Below, piece after piece: positions 7,720-16,045 of a stretch of DNA of 64,000 nucleotides. The position numbers and the translations under genes were made by a program. This DNA is from Pseudomonadota bacterium (GTDB taxonomy: Bacteria > Pseudomonadota > Gammaproteobacteria > Burkholderiales > Burkholderiaceae_C). Location of the stretch: the NCBI GenBank assembly GCA_023442945.1, contig JAEZWW010000008.1:62001-126000 (forward strand). The letters are read 5' to 3'. Under the pieces are notes generated by a model. That model was not told where the DNA came from, searched no databases, and worked only from the letters and a program-made list of their open reading frames with translations. Position 1 is the first letter of the stretch. Each line of letters opens with the position of its first letter.

Positions 7720-9456
7720 ATGGCAGTCGCCGAATCCACTTCTCGAGACACGCTCCCCGCCGCATTACCTGGCGTCGGCCGCGCTTTGGTCCTCGCCGGC
7801 AAGCTGACGCAAAAGGTCGCTGAAGACACATTCCGCAAGGCACTGGCAGGCCAGAAGAACTTCATCTCCGAACTGATCGAGTCCGGCGCCATCGCTGCCT
7901 CGGATTTGGCGCACACGCTGTCACAGGCGTTCTCGGCCCCCTTGCTGGATGTTGAGGCCCTGGACGTCCAGCGGCTTCCGAAGGATCTGATCGACCCCAA
8001 GCTGTCGCTGAACTACCGGCTGCTGGCGCTCAGCAAACGCAATGGGCGATTGATCATCGCGACCGCCGACCCCTCTGATCACGAAGCCGCGGAACGCGTC
8101 AAGTTCTCGACCCAGATGGGTGTCGAATGGGTGATCGCGGAGTTCGACAAGCTCACTCGCCTAGTAGAAGCTTTCACCAAATCTACCGCCGAGACGATGG
8201 ACAGCATCGTCGGAGGGGATTTTGAGTTCGACGAGGCGTCGCTGGGTTCGGCGCAGCCGGCAGAAGAAGCCGAAGCACAGACCGACGTTGAAGACGCGCC
8301 GGTCGTCAAGTTTCTGCACAAGATGCTGGTGGATGCGTTCAACATGCGCGCATCCGACCTGCACTTCGAACCTTATGAACACCAGTACCGTGTCCGCTTC
8401 CGCGTCGATGGTGAACTGCGTGAAATCGTTTCGCCGCCAGTATTGATCAAGGAAAAGCTGGCTTCGCGCATCAAGGTTCTGTCACGCTTGGACATCTCGG
8501 AGAAGCGCGTCCCTCAGGACGGGCGCATGAAGTTGAAGATCGGCGCGGATCGCGTGATTGATTTCCGTGTCAGCACGCTGCCCACGCTCTTCGGCGAAAA
8601 AATCGTTATCCGTATTCTGGACCCCAGCAGCGCGAAGCTCGGTATCGACGCGTTGGGCTATGAGCCGGAGGAAAAAGCCCGATTGCTGACGGCAATTGAG
8701 CGTCCGTACGGCATGATCTTGGTGACCGGGCCAACGGGTTCCGGTAAGACGGTCTCGCTCTACACGTGTCTGAACGTGCTCAACCGACCTGGTGTCAACA
8801 TCGCCACGGCTGAAGACCCCTCGGAAATCAACCTTCCTGGCGTCAATCAGGTGAACGTGAATGAGAAGGCGGGCCTTACTTTCGCGGTCGCGCTAAAGGC
8901 CTTTCTGCGCCAGGATCCAGACATCATCATGGTCGGTGAGATCCGCGATCTGGAAACGGCAGACATCGCCATCAAGGCCGCGCAAACCGGTCACTTGGTG
9001 TTGTCGACGCTCCACACGAACGACGCCCCCACCACGCTGACGCGCATGCGCAACATGGGCATAGCGCCGTTCAACATCGCTTCCAGCGTGATCCTAATCA
9101 CGGCGCAACGCTTGGCGCGCCGCCTGTGCCCGCAATGCAAAGCGCCAATGGATGTACCGCGCGAGGCGCTGATTGATGCAGGTTTCCATGAGAACGACCT
9201 CGACGGCAGCTGGACGCCCTACAAACCTGTCGGGTGTGCTGCCTGCAATAACGGCTACAAAGGCCGTGTCGGCATCTACGAGGTGATGCCGATCAGCGAG
9301 GAGATGCAACGCATTATTCTGGCCGACGGCAGCGCGCTCGAGATCGCCGAACAGGCACGTCAGGAAGGCGTGCGTTCGCTGCGCGAATCGGCATTGCACA
9401 AAGTCAAGATTGGCGTCACTTCGTTGGAAGAAGTGCTGGCCGTCACCAACCAATAA
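7720..9456 (+). CDS. pilB: Type IV pilus assembly ATPase PilB
   Basis: Secretion-superfamily hexameric ATPase that powers pilus extension at the inner membrane. 578 residues: N-terminal MshEN-type domain (1-150), then N2 domain and ATPase core. Walker A GPTGSGKT begins near residue 337. The Asp box is followed by the Walker B region DPDIIMVGEIRD and the His box GHLVLSTLHTND. A zinc-binding pair (LCPQC ... CAAC) lies near residue 475-510, as in PilB/GspE. It is the first of pilB-pilC-pilD; no pilin gene is in the window. Confidence 0.96.
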   Translation: MAVAESTSRDTLPAALPGVGRALVLAGKLTQKVAEDTFRKALAGQKNFISELIESGAIAASDLAHTLSQAFSAPLLDVEALDVQRLPKDLIDPKLSLNYRLLALSKRNGRLIIATADPSDHEAAERVKFSTQMGVEWVIAEFDKLTRLVEAFTKSTAETMDSIVGGDFEFDEASLGSAQPAEEAEAQTDVEDAPVVKFLHKMLVDAFNMRASDLHFEPYEHQYRVRFRVDGELREIVSPPVLIKEKLASRIKVLSRLDISEKRVPQDGRMKLKIGADRVIDFRVSTLPTLFGEKIVIRILDPSSAKLGIDALGYEPEEKARLLTAIERPYGMILVTGPTGSGKTVSLYTCLNVLNRPGVNIATAEDPSEINLPGVNQVNVNEKAGLTFAVALKAFLRQDPDIIMVGEIRDLETADIAIKAAQTGHLVLSTLHTNDAPTTLTRMRNMGIAPFNIASSVILITAQRLARRLCPQCKAPMDVPREALIDAGFHENDLDGSWTPYKPVGCAACNNGYKGRVGIYEVMPISEEMQRIILADGSALEIAEQARQEGVRSLRESALHKVKIGVTSLEEVLAVTNQ

Positions 9457-9495
9457 CGCGCCCCTAGACGCGAGCCTTCCAGGAGAGTACCCCGC

Positions 9496-10719
9496 ATGGC
9501 AACCCGAGTCGCTGGCACCAAAACGGTCAAGGAATTTGTTTTCGAATGGGAGGGCAAAGACCGCAACGGCAAAGCCGTGCGCGGCGAGACCCGCGCTGCC
9601 GGCGAGAACCAGGTCCAGGCCACGCTGCGGCGGCAAGGCATCCTCACCACGAAGATCAAGAAGCGCCGCATGCGAGCGGGCAAGAAGATCAAGCCGAAAG
9701 ACATCGCGATCTTCACTCGGCAGTTGGCAACGATGATGAAGGCCGGCGTCCCGCTGCTGCAGTCGTTCGACATCGTGGGGCGCGGCAACCCCAATCCCAG
9801 CGTCACCAAATTGCTGAACGACATCCGTACCGACATTGAAACCGGCACCTCTTTGTCGGCCGCGTTTCGCAAGTACCCCATCTATTTCAACGCGCTCTAC
9901 TGCAACTTGGTGGAGGCGGGCGAGGCCGCTGGTATTTTGGAGAGCCTCCTGGACCGCCTGGCTACCTACATGGAGAAGACGGAGGCGATCAAGTCCAAGA
10001 TCAAGTCCGCGCTCATGTACCCTATCGCGGTGCTGATTGTCGCGTTCGTGGTTGTCGCAGTCATCATGCTGTTCGTGATTCCAGCATTCAAGGAGGTCTT
10101 CACCAGCTTCGGTGCCGACCTGCCAGCACCAACGCTGTTTGTGATCGCCATGAGCGAGTTTTTCGTCAAGTGGTGGTGGTTGATCTTTGGTGGCCTGTTC
10201 GGCGGGGCTTACTTCTTCATGCAAGCCTGGCGCCGCAACGAGAAGGTGCAGATGTTCATGGACAGGCTGCTGCTCAAATTGCCGATCTTTGGCGACCTGA
10301 TTGAAAAATCCGTCATTGCTCGGTGGACACGTACGCTCTCGACCATGTTCGCAGCCGGCGTGCCGCTGGTTGAATCGCTTGACTCCGTGGGTGGTGCGTC
10401 AGGCAACTCGGTCTACAAAATAGCTACCGACAAAATTCAGCAAGAGGTCGCCACGGGGACCAGTCTGACGGCGGCCATGACCAATGCCAACATCTTCCCG
10501 AGTATGGTGTTGCAGATGACCGCCATCGGCGAAGAGTCTGGCGCGCTAGACCACATGCTGGGCAAGGCTGCAGACTTTTATGAAGCCGAGGTGGACGAGA
10601 TGGTCGCAGGCCTCTCTAGCCTGATGGAGCCCATCATCATCGTAATCCTGGGTACAGTCATCGGGGGCATCGTCATCGCCATGTATCTCCCCATCTTCAA
10701 GCTGGGCCAGGTCGTTTGA
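9496..10719 (+). CDS. pilC: Type IV pilus inner membrane platform protein PilC
   Basis: 407-residue polytopic protein on which PilB acts. It has two GspF domains (IFTRQLATMMKAGVPLLQSFD near 75 and RWTRTLSTMFAAGVPLVESLD near 280) and three strong membrane helices: IAVLIVAFVVVAVIMLFVI, WWLIFGGLFGGAYFF and the C-terminal PIIIVILGTVIGGIVIAMYL. The 39-base gap after pilB holds a GGAGAG ribosome site. Its TGA overlaps the pilD ATG by one base. Confidence 0.96.
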   Translation: MATRVAGTKTVKEFVFEWEGKDRNGKAVRGETRAAGENQVQATLRRQGILTTKIKKRRMRAGKKIKPKDIAIFTRQLATMMKAGVPLLQSFDIVGRGNPNPSVTKLLNDIRTDIETGTSLSAAFRKYPIYFNALYCNLVEAGEAAGILESLLDRLATYMEKTEAIKSKIKSALMYPIAVLIVAFVVVAVIMLFVIPAFKEVFTSFGADLPAPTLFVIAMSEFFVKWWWLIFGGLFGGAYFFMQAWRRNEKVQMFMDRLLLKLPIFGDLIEKSVIARWTRTLSTMFAAGVPLVESLDSVGGASGNSVYKIATDKIQQEVATGTSLTAAMTNANIFPSMVLQMTAIGEESGALDHMLGKAADFYEAEVDEMVAGLSSLMEPIIIVILGTVIGGIVIAMYLPIFKLGQVV

Positions 10720-11561
10720 TGTTGCTGGATGCGTGGATACCGGTGCTCGCCACCGGCGTTTTAGGCTTGCTGATCGGCAGCTTCCTCAATGTCGTTATCT
10801 ATCGGCTTCCGAAAATGCAGGATCGTGAGTGGGCTGAGGCCTGCGCAACCGCGAATGGCCAAGAACTGCCCGAAACAGAGACATTCAACCTGTTCCTACC
10901 CCGCTCGCGCTGCCAGAAGTGCGATCATCAGATCCGCTGGTACCAAAACATCCCAGTCCTGAGCTACATCTTCCTGCGCGGCAAATGTTCGGCGTGCAGT
11001 ACACCGATCAGCCTGCGCTATCCAATGGTGGAAGTGGCAACCGGCTTGCTGTTCGCCTGGTGTGGCTGGCGGTGGGGTTTGACGCCTACCGCTGCGGTTT
11101 GGTGCTTGTTCGCCGCCTTATTGGTGACGATGGCACTGATTGATTGGGATACGACTTATCTGCCGGATATCCTCACTCTGCCCTTGCTATGGGCGGGGCT
11201 CATCGCCTCTGCGCTACACTGGATCCCTGTCCCTCTCGCCGATGCGGTGTGGGGCGCCGTCGCCGGTTACACGTCACTGTGGCTGGTGTACTGGGTGTTC
11301 AAACTCCTCACCGGCAAAGAAGGTATGGGTTTTGGTGACTTCAAACTGTTCGCCGCGCTAGGCGCGTGGTTTGGCTGGCAAGCGCTGGTACCGATGGTCC
11401 TTATTGCTTCGGTGATCGGCTCCATCATTGGCATCGGTATGAAGCTGCGAAACACCTTGCGCGATGGCATCCATGTCCCGTTCGGCCCATTCCTAGCCCT
11501 CGGCGGCATCACCGCCATGATCCTGGGCCCACAGGCAATTCTGCGCGCCGTTGGACTCTGA
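10719..11561 (+). CDS. pilD: Prepilin leader peptidase/N-methyltransferase PilD
   Basis: Cleaves the type III signal of prepilins and methylates the new N-terminal residue. 280 residues from the ATG at 10719. It has the cytoplasmic CxxC pairs (CQKC and CSAC) typical of bifunctional enzymes and the two aspartyl protease motifs (LIDWDTTYLPD, and GMGFGDFKLFA). About eight hydrophobic membrane segments are visible. It ends 11 bases after the start of coaE, a true coding overlap. Confidence 0.96.
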   Translation: MLLDAWIPVLATGVLGLLIGSFLNVVIYRLPKMQDREWAEACATANGQELPETETFNLFLPRSRCQKCDHQIRWYQNIPVLSYIFLRGKCSACSTPISLRYPMVEVATGLLFAWCGWRWGLTPTAAVWCLFAALLVTMALIDWDTTYLPDILTLPLLWAGLIASALHWIPVPLADAVWGAVAGYTSLWLVYWVFKLLTGKEGMGFGDFKLFAALGAWFGWQALVPMVLIASVIGSIIGIGMKLRNTLRDGIHVPFGPFLALGGITAMILGPQAILRAVGL

Positions 11562-12186
11562 TCGACCGAGAACCGCGCCGATCCTGCTCGGTCTGACCGG
11601 TGGCATTGGCAGCGGCAAAACCACGGTGGCCAGCATGTTGGCCAAAGCGCACCGCGCAGCGGTCATTGATGCGGACGCGATCTCCCGCTCCACCACGGCA
11701 GCCCACGGTAGCGCTTTGCCGGCAATCGCCGAAGCATTTGGCCCGCATTTGATCGGCACCGATGGCGCGCTGGATCGGGCGGCCATGCGTGAGTTGGTCT
11801 ACGCTGACCCCGCGGCGCGCCAGCGGCTTGAGGCCATCATCCACCCCTTGGTCGGCCAGGAAACGGATCGCCGGGCTGCCGTGGCCCACGCCGCAGGCGC
11901 GCCCATGATCGTGTTCGATGTGCCCTTGCTGGTGGAAAGTGGCGCGCGTTGGCGCGCGCGCGTTGATCGCGTCATGGTGGTCGATTGCGATGCTGAAACG
12001 CAGATCGAGCGTGTCATCGCCCGCAACCAGTTACCGCGCGAACAAATTCACAGCATCCTCGCCGCGCAAGCCAGTCGCGCGCAGCGGCTGGCCAGCGCCG
12101 ATGCCGTGGTCTTCAACGGCGCCGGCATCGACTTGGCCTGGCTCGGCGCGCAAGTGGACGCTTGGGCGCGGCGCTTCGGGCTATGA
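11551..12186 (+). CDS. coaE: Dephospho-CoA kinase
   Basis: Last step of coenzyme A synthesis, phosphorylating the ribose 3'-OH of dephospho-CoA. 211 residues with P-loop LTGGIGSGKTT, VIDADAISR and the lid and base-binding regions (VFDVPLLVESG, RVIARNQ). The start must precede the P-loop; the only good candidate is TTG at 11551 inside the end of pilD, giving an 11-base overlap and translational coupling. This pilD-coaE linkage is common in beta- and gammaproteobacteria. Confidence 0.95.
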   Translation: MDSDRPRTAPILLGLTGGIGSGKTTVASMLAKAHRAAVIDADAISRSTTAAHGSALPAIAEAFGPHLIGTDGALDRAAMRELVYADPAARQRLEAIIHPLVGQETDRRAAVAHAAGAPMIVFDVPLLVESGARWRARVDRVMVVDCDAETQIERVIARNQLPREQIHSILAAQASRAQRLASADAVVFNGAGIDLAWLGAQVDAWARRFGL

Positions 12187-12216
12187 TGCGGACGTCTCAG
12201 GGAAGGTCTCTTCCGC

Positions 12217-12972
12217 GTGATCCTGTACGAATACCCTTTCAACGAACGCATCCGCACCTACCTGCGCCTCGAGCACCTTATCGGCCGTCTCGGCCAGCTC
12301 TTGCCGCGCGACGGTGCTCTTGACCACCACTACGCGCTGATCGCCATCTTCGAGGTGATGGACGTCACCAGCCGTGCCGATCTGAAATCGGACGTGCTGA
12401 AAGATCTGGACCGGCAAAAGGCCCATTTCTCAGCCTTTCGCGGCAACCCGGCCATTTCCGAGGCTTCGCTTGACGCGGTGCTGGCGCGCCTGGACGACGC
12501 CTTCACCCAGCTCAACGCGCAGATGGGCAAGCCCGGGCACGAGTTGCAGGACAACGAATGGCTGATGAGCATCCGCAGCCGCGCCGTCATCCCCGGCGGC
12601 ACCTGCGAATTTGATCTCCCGGCCTACCACGCCTGGCAGCAAAGCCAGGCGGCCAGCCGCCGTGCCGATCTGAACCAATGGGCGAGCTCGCTCGCGCCGA
12701 TGGCGCAGGCGGTGTCGCTGCTGCTGCAATTGCTGCGCGATTCGGGTCAGCCGCAGAAGGTGATGACGCGCAATGGCCACTTCCAGCAAACGCTGCCGCA
12801 AGGCCGCACGTTCCAGTTGCTGCGCCTGCGCATCGACCCGTCTCTGCACCTGATTCCCGAGATCAGCGGCAACCGGCTGATGGTGTCGGTGCGCTTGGTG
12901 CGGCACGAGGCCGATGGCAAGCTGCACCCAGCGCGCGAAGACGTGCCGTTCGAGCTGGCGCTCTGCGCATGA
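12217..12972 (+). CDS. zapD: Cell division protein ZapD
   Basis: Cytoplasmic FtsZ-bundling factor (DUF1342 family, formerly YacF). 251 residues, starting at GTG 12217 with MILYEYPFNERIRTYLRLE, the diagnostic N-terminus; GNPAISEASLD and FDLPAYHAW also fit the family. Overlaps yacG by four bases (ATGA). The coaE-zapD-yacG order is conserved from E. coli to Burkholderiales. Confidence 0.96.
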   Translation: MILYEYPFNERIRTYLRLEHLIGRLGQLLPRDGALDHHYALIAIFEVMDVTSRADLKSDVLKDLDRQKAHFSAFRGNPAISEASLDAVLARLDDAFTQLNAQMGKPGHELQDNEWLMSIRSRAVIPGGTCEFDLPAYHAWQQSQAASRRADLNQWASSLAPMAQAVSLLLQLLRDSGQPQKVMTRNGHFQQTLPQGRTFQLLRLRIDPSLHLIPEISGNRLMVSVRLVRHEADGKLHPAREDVPFELALCA

Positions 12973-13187
12973 ACGCCGCCAGTCCCTCGCCCGCCGCCAA
13001 AGCCCGCACCGTGCGCTGCCCGGCCTGCGGCGGGTCCAGCCGGTACGCGCTCGACAACGCGTACCGACCGTTCTGCAGCGAGCGCTGCAAGATGTTCGAC
13101 CTGGGCGCGTGGGCCAACGAAAGCTTTCGGGTAAATGCGTCGCCCGACGAGGAAGACGGGTCCATGCCTGATCTGCCTCAGGCTTAA
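12969..13187 (+). CDS. yacG: DNA gyrase inhibitor YacG
   Basis: 72-residue zinc protein that binds GyrB and blocks DNA binding in characterised homologues. The four zinc ligands are visible as CPACGG and FCSERCK, followed by DLGAWANESFRV, the family hallmark. The start ATG overlaps the zapD stop. It has a short acidic C-terminal tail. Confidence 0.95.
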   Translation: MNAASPSPAAKARTVRCPACGGSSRYALDNAYRPFCSERCKMFDLGAWANESFRVNASPDEEDGSMPDLPQA

Positions 13188-13193
13188 GCAGAT

Positions 13194-13262
13194 TCAAGGC
13201 AATTCGGCCTTCAGCCCTACAGCCGCCTGCGCGGCCAGCTCTCGAATCAATAGCTTCTGGTG
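13194..13262 (-). repeat. Dispersed repeat copy 3
   Basis: On the minus strand: AGAGCTGGCCGCGCAGGCG, CTGTAGGGCTGAAGG and a GAATTGCCTTG tail. It lies between the converging ends of yacG and mutT. Confidence 0.75.
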
Positions 13263-13280
13263 AGTAATCTCAACGCCGCA

Positions 13281-13751
13281 TCACTCTGCGGCGGCTTCCT
13301 CTTCCAACCAGCGCAGCACCGGCACGGCCCCTGGCAAGACCGGCGACACCGACACCGGCAACGACGCCCAGGTCAGCGCCTGCCCTTCGCGCGTCTGCAA
13401 TTCGCCCTGCCACGTGACCAGCTTGCAGAAATGCAACCGCACCAACGCGTGCGGGTAGTCCACCAGCTGTTCGCGCCAGCGCTGCACCTGCGCGGGGTCG
13501 ACGGTGATGCCCAGTTCCTCGTGCAGTTCGCGCGCCAGCGCGGCTTCGACACTCTCGCCCGCCTCCAGCTTGCCACCCGGAAATTCCCAATAACCCGCGT
13601 AAACCTTGCCTTCTGGCCGCGACGCCAGCAGAAAGCGCCCGTCCGCGCCAATCAACACACCGACGGCCACGTCCACCACCGGGCGCGGCGCGCCCTCGGT
13701 CACGCCTTCGCGGCGCAAGTGGGCATCGGCTGTGAGCAGCGGCTCGGCCAT
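13281..13751 (-). CDS. mutT: MutT-type Nudix hydrolase (8-oxo-dGTP diphosphatase)
   Basis: Cleanses oxidised guanine nucleotides from the pool. 156 residues from ATG 13751 (MAEPLLTADAH); a longer upstream frame would run into the DUF815 gene. It has the pattern VVDVAVGVLIGADGRFLLASRPEG, then the Nudix box (PGGKLEAGES ... RELHEELG). A C-terminal thiamine-phosphate synthase domain, sometimes fused to MutT, is absent. It starts five bases after the ATPase gene, in the conserved argJ-ATPase-mutT order. Confidence 0.9.
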   Translation of the reverse strand: MAEPLLTADAHLRREGVTEGAPRPVVDVAVGVLIGADGRFLLASRPEGKVYAGYWEFPGGKLEAGESVEAALARELHEELGITVDPAQVQRWREQLVDYPHALVRLHFCKLVTWQGELQTREGQALTWASLPVSVSPVLPGAVPVLRWLEEEAAAE

Positions 13752-13756
13752 TCCGA

Positions 13757-14635
13757 TCAGGCCTCGCCGCCGTCGCGGCCCATGAAGTCGCGCGCAAACT
13801 GGTAGGCCACGCGGCCGGAACGCGACCCGCGCTCCAGCGCCCACACCAGCGCTTCAGGGCGCGAGCCCTCGATCTGCGCAGGCGTAGCGCCCAGCGCGCT
13901 CAGCCACTGTGCGGTGATGGTCAGGTATTCCTCTTGCGTGAAGGGGTAGAAGCTGACCCACAGGCCGAAGCGCTCGGACAGTGAAATCTTCTCCTCCACC
14001 ACCTCACCCGGGTGCACCTCGCCGTCGTCGGTGTGCGTGTAGGTCAGGTTTTCCTTCATGTATTCCGGCAGCAGGTGGCGCCGGTTGCTGGTCGCGTACA
14101 CCAGCACGTTGGGCGTACTGGCCGCAACCGAGCCATCCAGAATGCTTTTCAGCGCCTTGTAGCCCGGCTCACCCTCTTCAAAGCTCAGGTCGTCGCAGTA
14201 GACGATGAACTTCTCGGGCTGGCTCGCCACGACTTCCACGATGTCGGGCAGATCGGTCAGATCGGCCTTGTCGACCTCGATCAGGCGCAGGCCTTGCGGT
14301 GCGTAAGCGTTCAGACAGGCTTTGATCAGAGAAGACTTGCCCGTGCCGCGCGCGCCGGTCAACAGCACGTTGTTGGCGGGGCGGCCTTCAACGAACTGGC
14401 GCGTGTTGCGCTCGATCTTGTCCTTTTGCGCGTCGATCTCTTTCAGATCACCCAGCGAGATGCCGCCGACGTGGCGGACCGGCTCCAGCACACCGTGGCC
14501 GGACGCGCGTTTGCGGTAACGCCAGGCCACGGCCTGGCCCCAGTCGGGCGCGCCCAGGGGCTGCGGCAAAGCGGATTCAATGCGGGCCATCAGCTGTTCA
14601 GCCCGGGCGATCAAACGCACCAATTCTTCAGTCAT
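13757..14635 (-). CDS. DUF815 family AAA-type ATPase
   Basis: 292-residue cytoplasmic P-loop ATPase of the DUF815 family. Walker A is LLTGARGTGKSS (near residue 92) and the Walker B-like strand is KFIVYCDDLSFEEGE. NVLVYATSNRRHLLPEYM is a sensor-1-like segment, and SLSERFGLWVSFYPF is highly characteristic. The biochemical function is not established. It lies between argJ and mutT as in many Burkholderiales. Assignment to the family is confident; function is open. Confidence 0.88.
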   Translation of the reverse strand: MTEELVRLIARAEQLMARIESALPQPLGAPDWGQAVAWRYRKRASGHGVLEPVRHVGGISLGDLKEIDAQKDKIERNTRQFVEGRPANNVLLTGARGTGKSSLIKACLNAYAPQGLRLIEVDKADLTDLPDIVEVVASQPEKFIVYCDDLSFEEGEPGYKALKSILDGSVAASTPNVLVYATSNRRHLLPEYMKENLTYTHTDDGEVHPGEVVEEKISLSERFGLWVSFYPFTQEEYLTITAQWLSALGATPAQIEGSRPEALVWALERGSRSGRVAYQFARDFMGRDGGEA

Positions 14636-14689
14636 TTCAGCACTTGGCCCGCGTTCGATCTGCGCAGGCAGCTATCAAAATAGGAATTA
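14636..14689 (-). repeat. Dispersed repeat copy 4
   Basis: On the minus strand: AATTCCTATTTTGATAGC, then TGCCTGCGCAGATCGAAC and GGGCCAAG. It is the complete argJ-to-ATPase intergenic spacer, running from the base after the argJ TGA to the base before the next ATG. Confidence 0.8.
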
Positions 14690-15919
14690 TCAGGAACGGT
14701 AGTCGGCGTTGATGCTGACGTAGTCGTGGCTCAAATCGCAGGTCCAGACCGTGTCGCTGGCCGTGCCGCGGCCCAGGTTCACGCGCACCGTGATCTCGGC
14801 TTGCTTCATCACGCGCTGACCGTCCTCTTCGCGGTACGCGGCGTTGCGGCCGCCTTTGACGGCCACGCACACGTCGTCCAGGTGCAGGTCGATCTTGGCC
14901 TGGTCCAGGTCATCGATACCAGCGTAGCCCACGGCCGCCAGGATGCGCCCGAGGTTCGGGTCGCTGGCGAAGAAGGCGGTCTTGACCAAGGGCGAATGGG
15001 CGATGGCATAGGCCACCTGGCGGCACTCATCCACCGTCTTTCCGCCATCGACCTGGATCGCGATGAACTTGGTGGCGCCCTCACCGTCGCGCACGATGGC
15101 CTGCGCCAGCTGGCGCGCCACGTCCTGCATGGCAGCCAGCAGCGCACGGCCATCGTCGCTGTCCAGTGACGTGATGGGGGCTTGGGCCGCCTTGTTGGTG
15201 GCCACAACGATGAACGAGTCGTTGGTGGACGTGTCGCCGTCGATGGTGATGCGGTTGAACGACGCGTCGGCCAGCGCCTGCGCCAGGGGCTTCATCAGCG
15301 CCTGCGCCACACAGGCGTCGGTGGCCAAAAAGCCGAGCATGGTCGCCATGTTCGGGCGGATCATGCCCGCGCCTTTGCTGATGCCGGTGATGGTGACTTC
15401 CACCCCGCCCACACGCGCCTTGGCGCTGAACGCCTTCGGCACGGTGTCGGTGGTCATGATGCCTTCGGCCGCGCGCGCCCACTGGTCGGGCTGCGCATCG
15501 GCAATCGCCGACGGAAGCCCGGCGACAATGCGATCCACCGGCAGCGGCTCCATGATCACGCCGGTGGAAAACGGCAGCACCTGGCCGGGTTGCAGCTTCA
15601 GCAAACCGGCCAGCGCATCGCTGACTTCGCGCGCACGCGCCAAGCCGTCTTCACCCGTACCGGCGTTGGCGTTGCCGGTGTTGATGACCATGGCGCGGAT
15701 CGGCTCGCCGGCTTGCAGACGGTCACGGCAGATCTGTACCGGCGCCGCGCAGAAGCGGTTGCGCGTGAACACGCCGCCCACGCTGGAGCCTTCGTCCAGC
15801 AAGAACACCGTGAGGTCCTTGCGACCGACCTTGCGCACGCCCGCCTCGGCCACGCCGATGCGCACACCCGGCACGGGGAACAAACTGGACGGATCAGGGG
15901 CTGACAGATTCACCGGCAT
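14690..15919 (-). CDS. argJ: Bifunctional ornithine acetyltransferase / N-acetylglutamate synthase
   Basis: Recycles the acetyl group in arginine synthesis. 409 residues from ATG 15919 (MPVNLSAPDPSSLF). It is made as a precursor that cleaves itself before the Thr of the ATML motif: the sequence ISKGAGMIRPNMATMLGF is present, so self-processing into alpha and beta chains is expected. The C-terminal DLSHDYVSINADYRS is standard. It sits downstream of secA on the same strand with a terminator between. Confidence 0.97.
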   Translation of the reverse strand: MPVNLSAPDPSSLFPVPGVRIGVAEAGVRKVGRKDLTVFLLDEGSSVGGVFTRNRFCAAPVQICRDRLQAGEPIRAMVINTGNANAGTGEDGLARAREVSDALAGLLKLQPGQVLPFSTGVIMEPLPVDRIVAGLPSAIADAQPDQWARAAEGIMTTDTVPKAFSAKARVGGVEVTITGISKGAGMIRPNMATMLGFLATDACVAQALMKPLAQALADASFNRITIDGDTSTNDSFIVVATNKAAQAPITSLDSDDGRALLAAMQDVARQLAQAIVRDGEGATKFIAIQVDGGKTVDECRQVAYAIAHSPLVKTAFFASDPNLGRILAAVGYAGIDDLDQAKIDLHLDDVCVAVKGGRNAAYREEDGQRVMKQAEITVRVNLGRGTASDTVWTCDLSHDYVSINADYRS

Positions 15920-15987
15920 GCGAAGGGTCCTCAGGCAAAGGGGGGGGAAAACGTTGATTATCGGCAAGCGCCAAGGGGGCACGCCCC

Positions 15988-16016
15988 AAAAGGCAAACGG
16001 GCCGAAGCCCGTTGCC
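15988..16016 (-). terminator. Intrinsic terminator of secA
   Basis: On the minus strand, arms GGCAACGGGC and GCCCGTTTGCC (10 paired bases with one bulge, loop TTCG) are followed by TTTT, 30 bases past the secA stop. The TTCG tetraloop makes it a strong hairpin. Confidence 0.75.
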
Positions 16017-16045
16017 AAAAACCCCGACGTGCAGCACGACTGCGA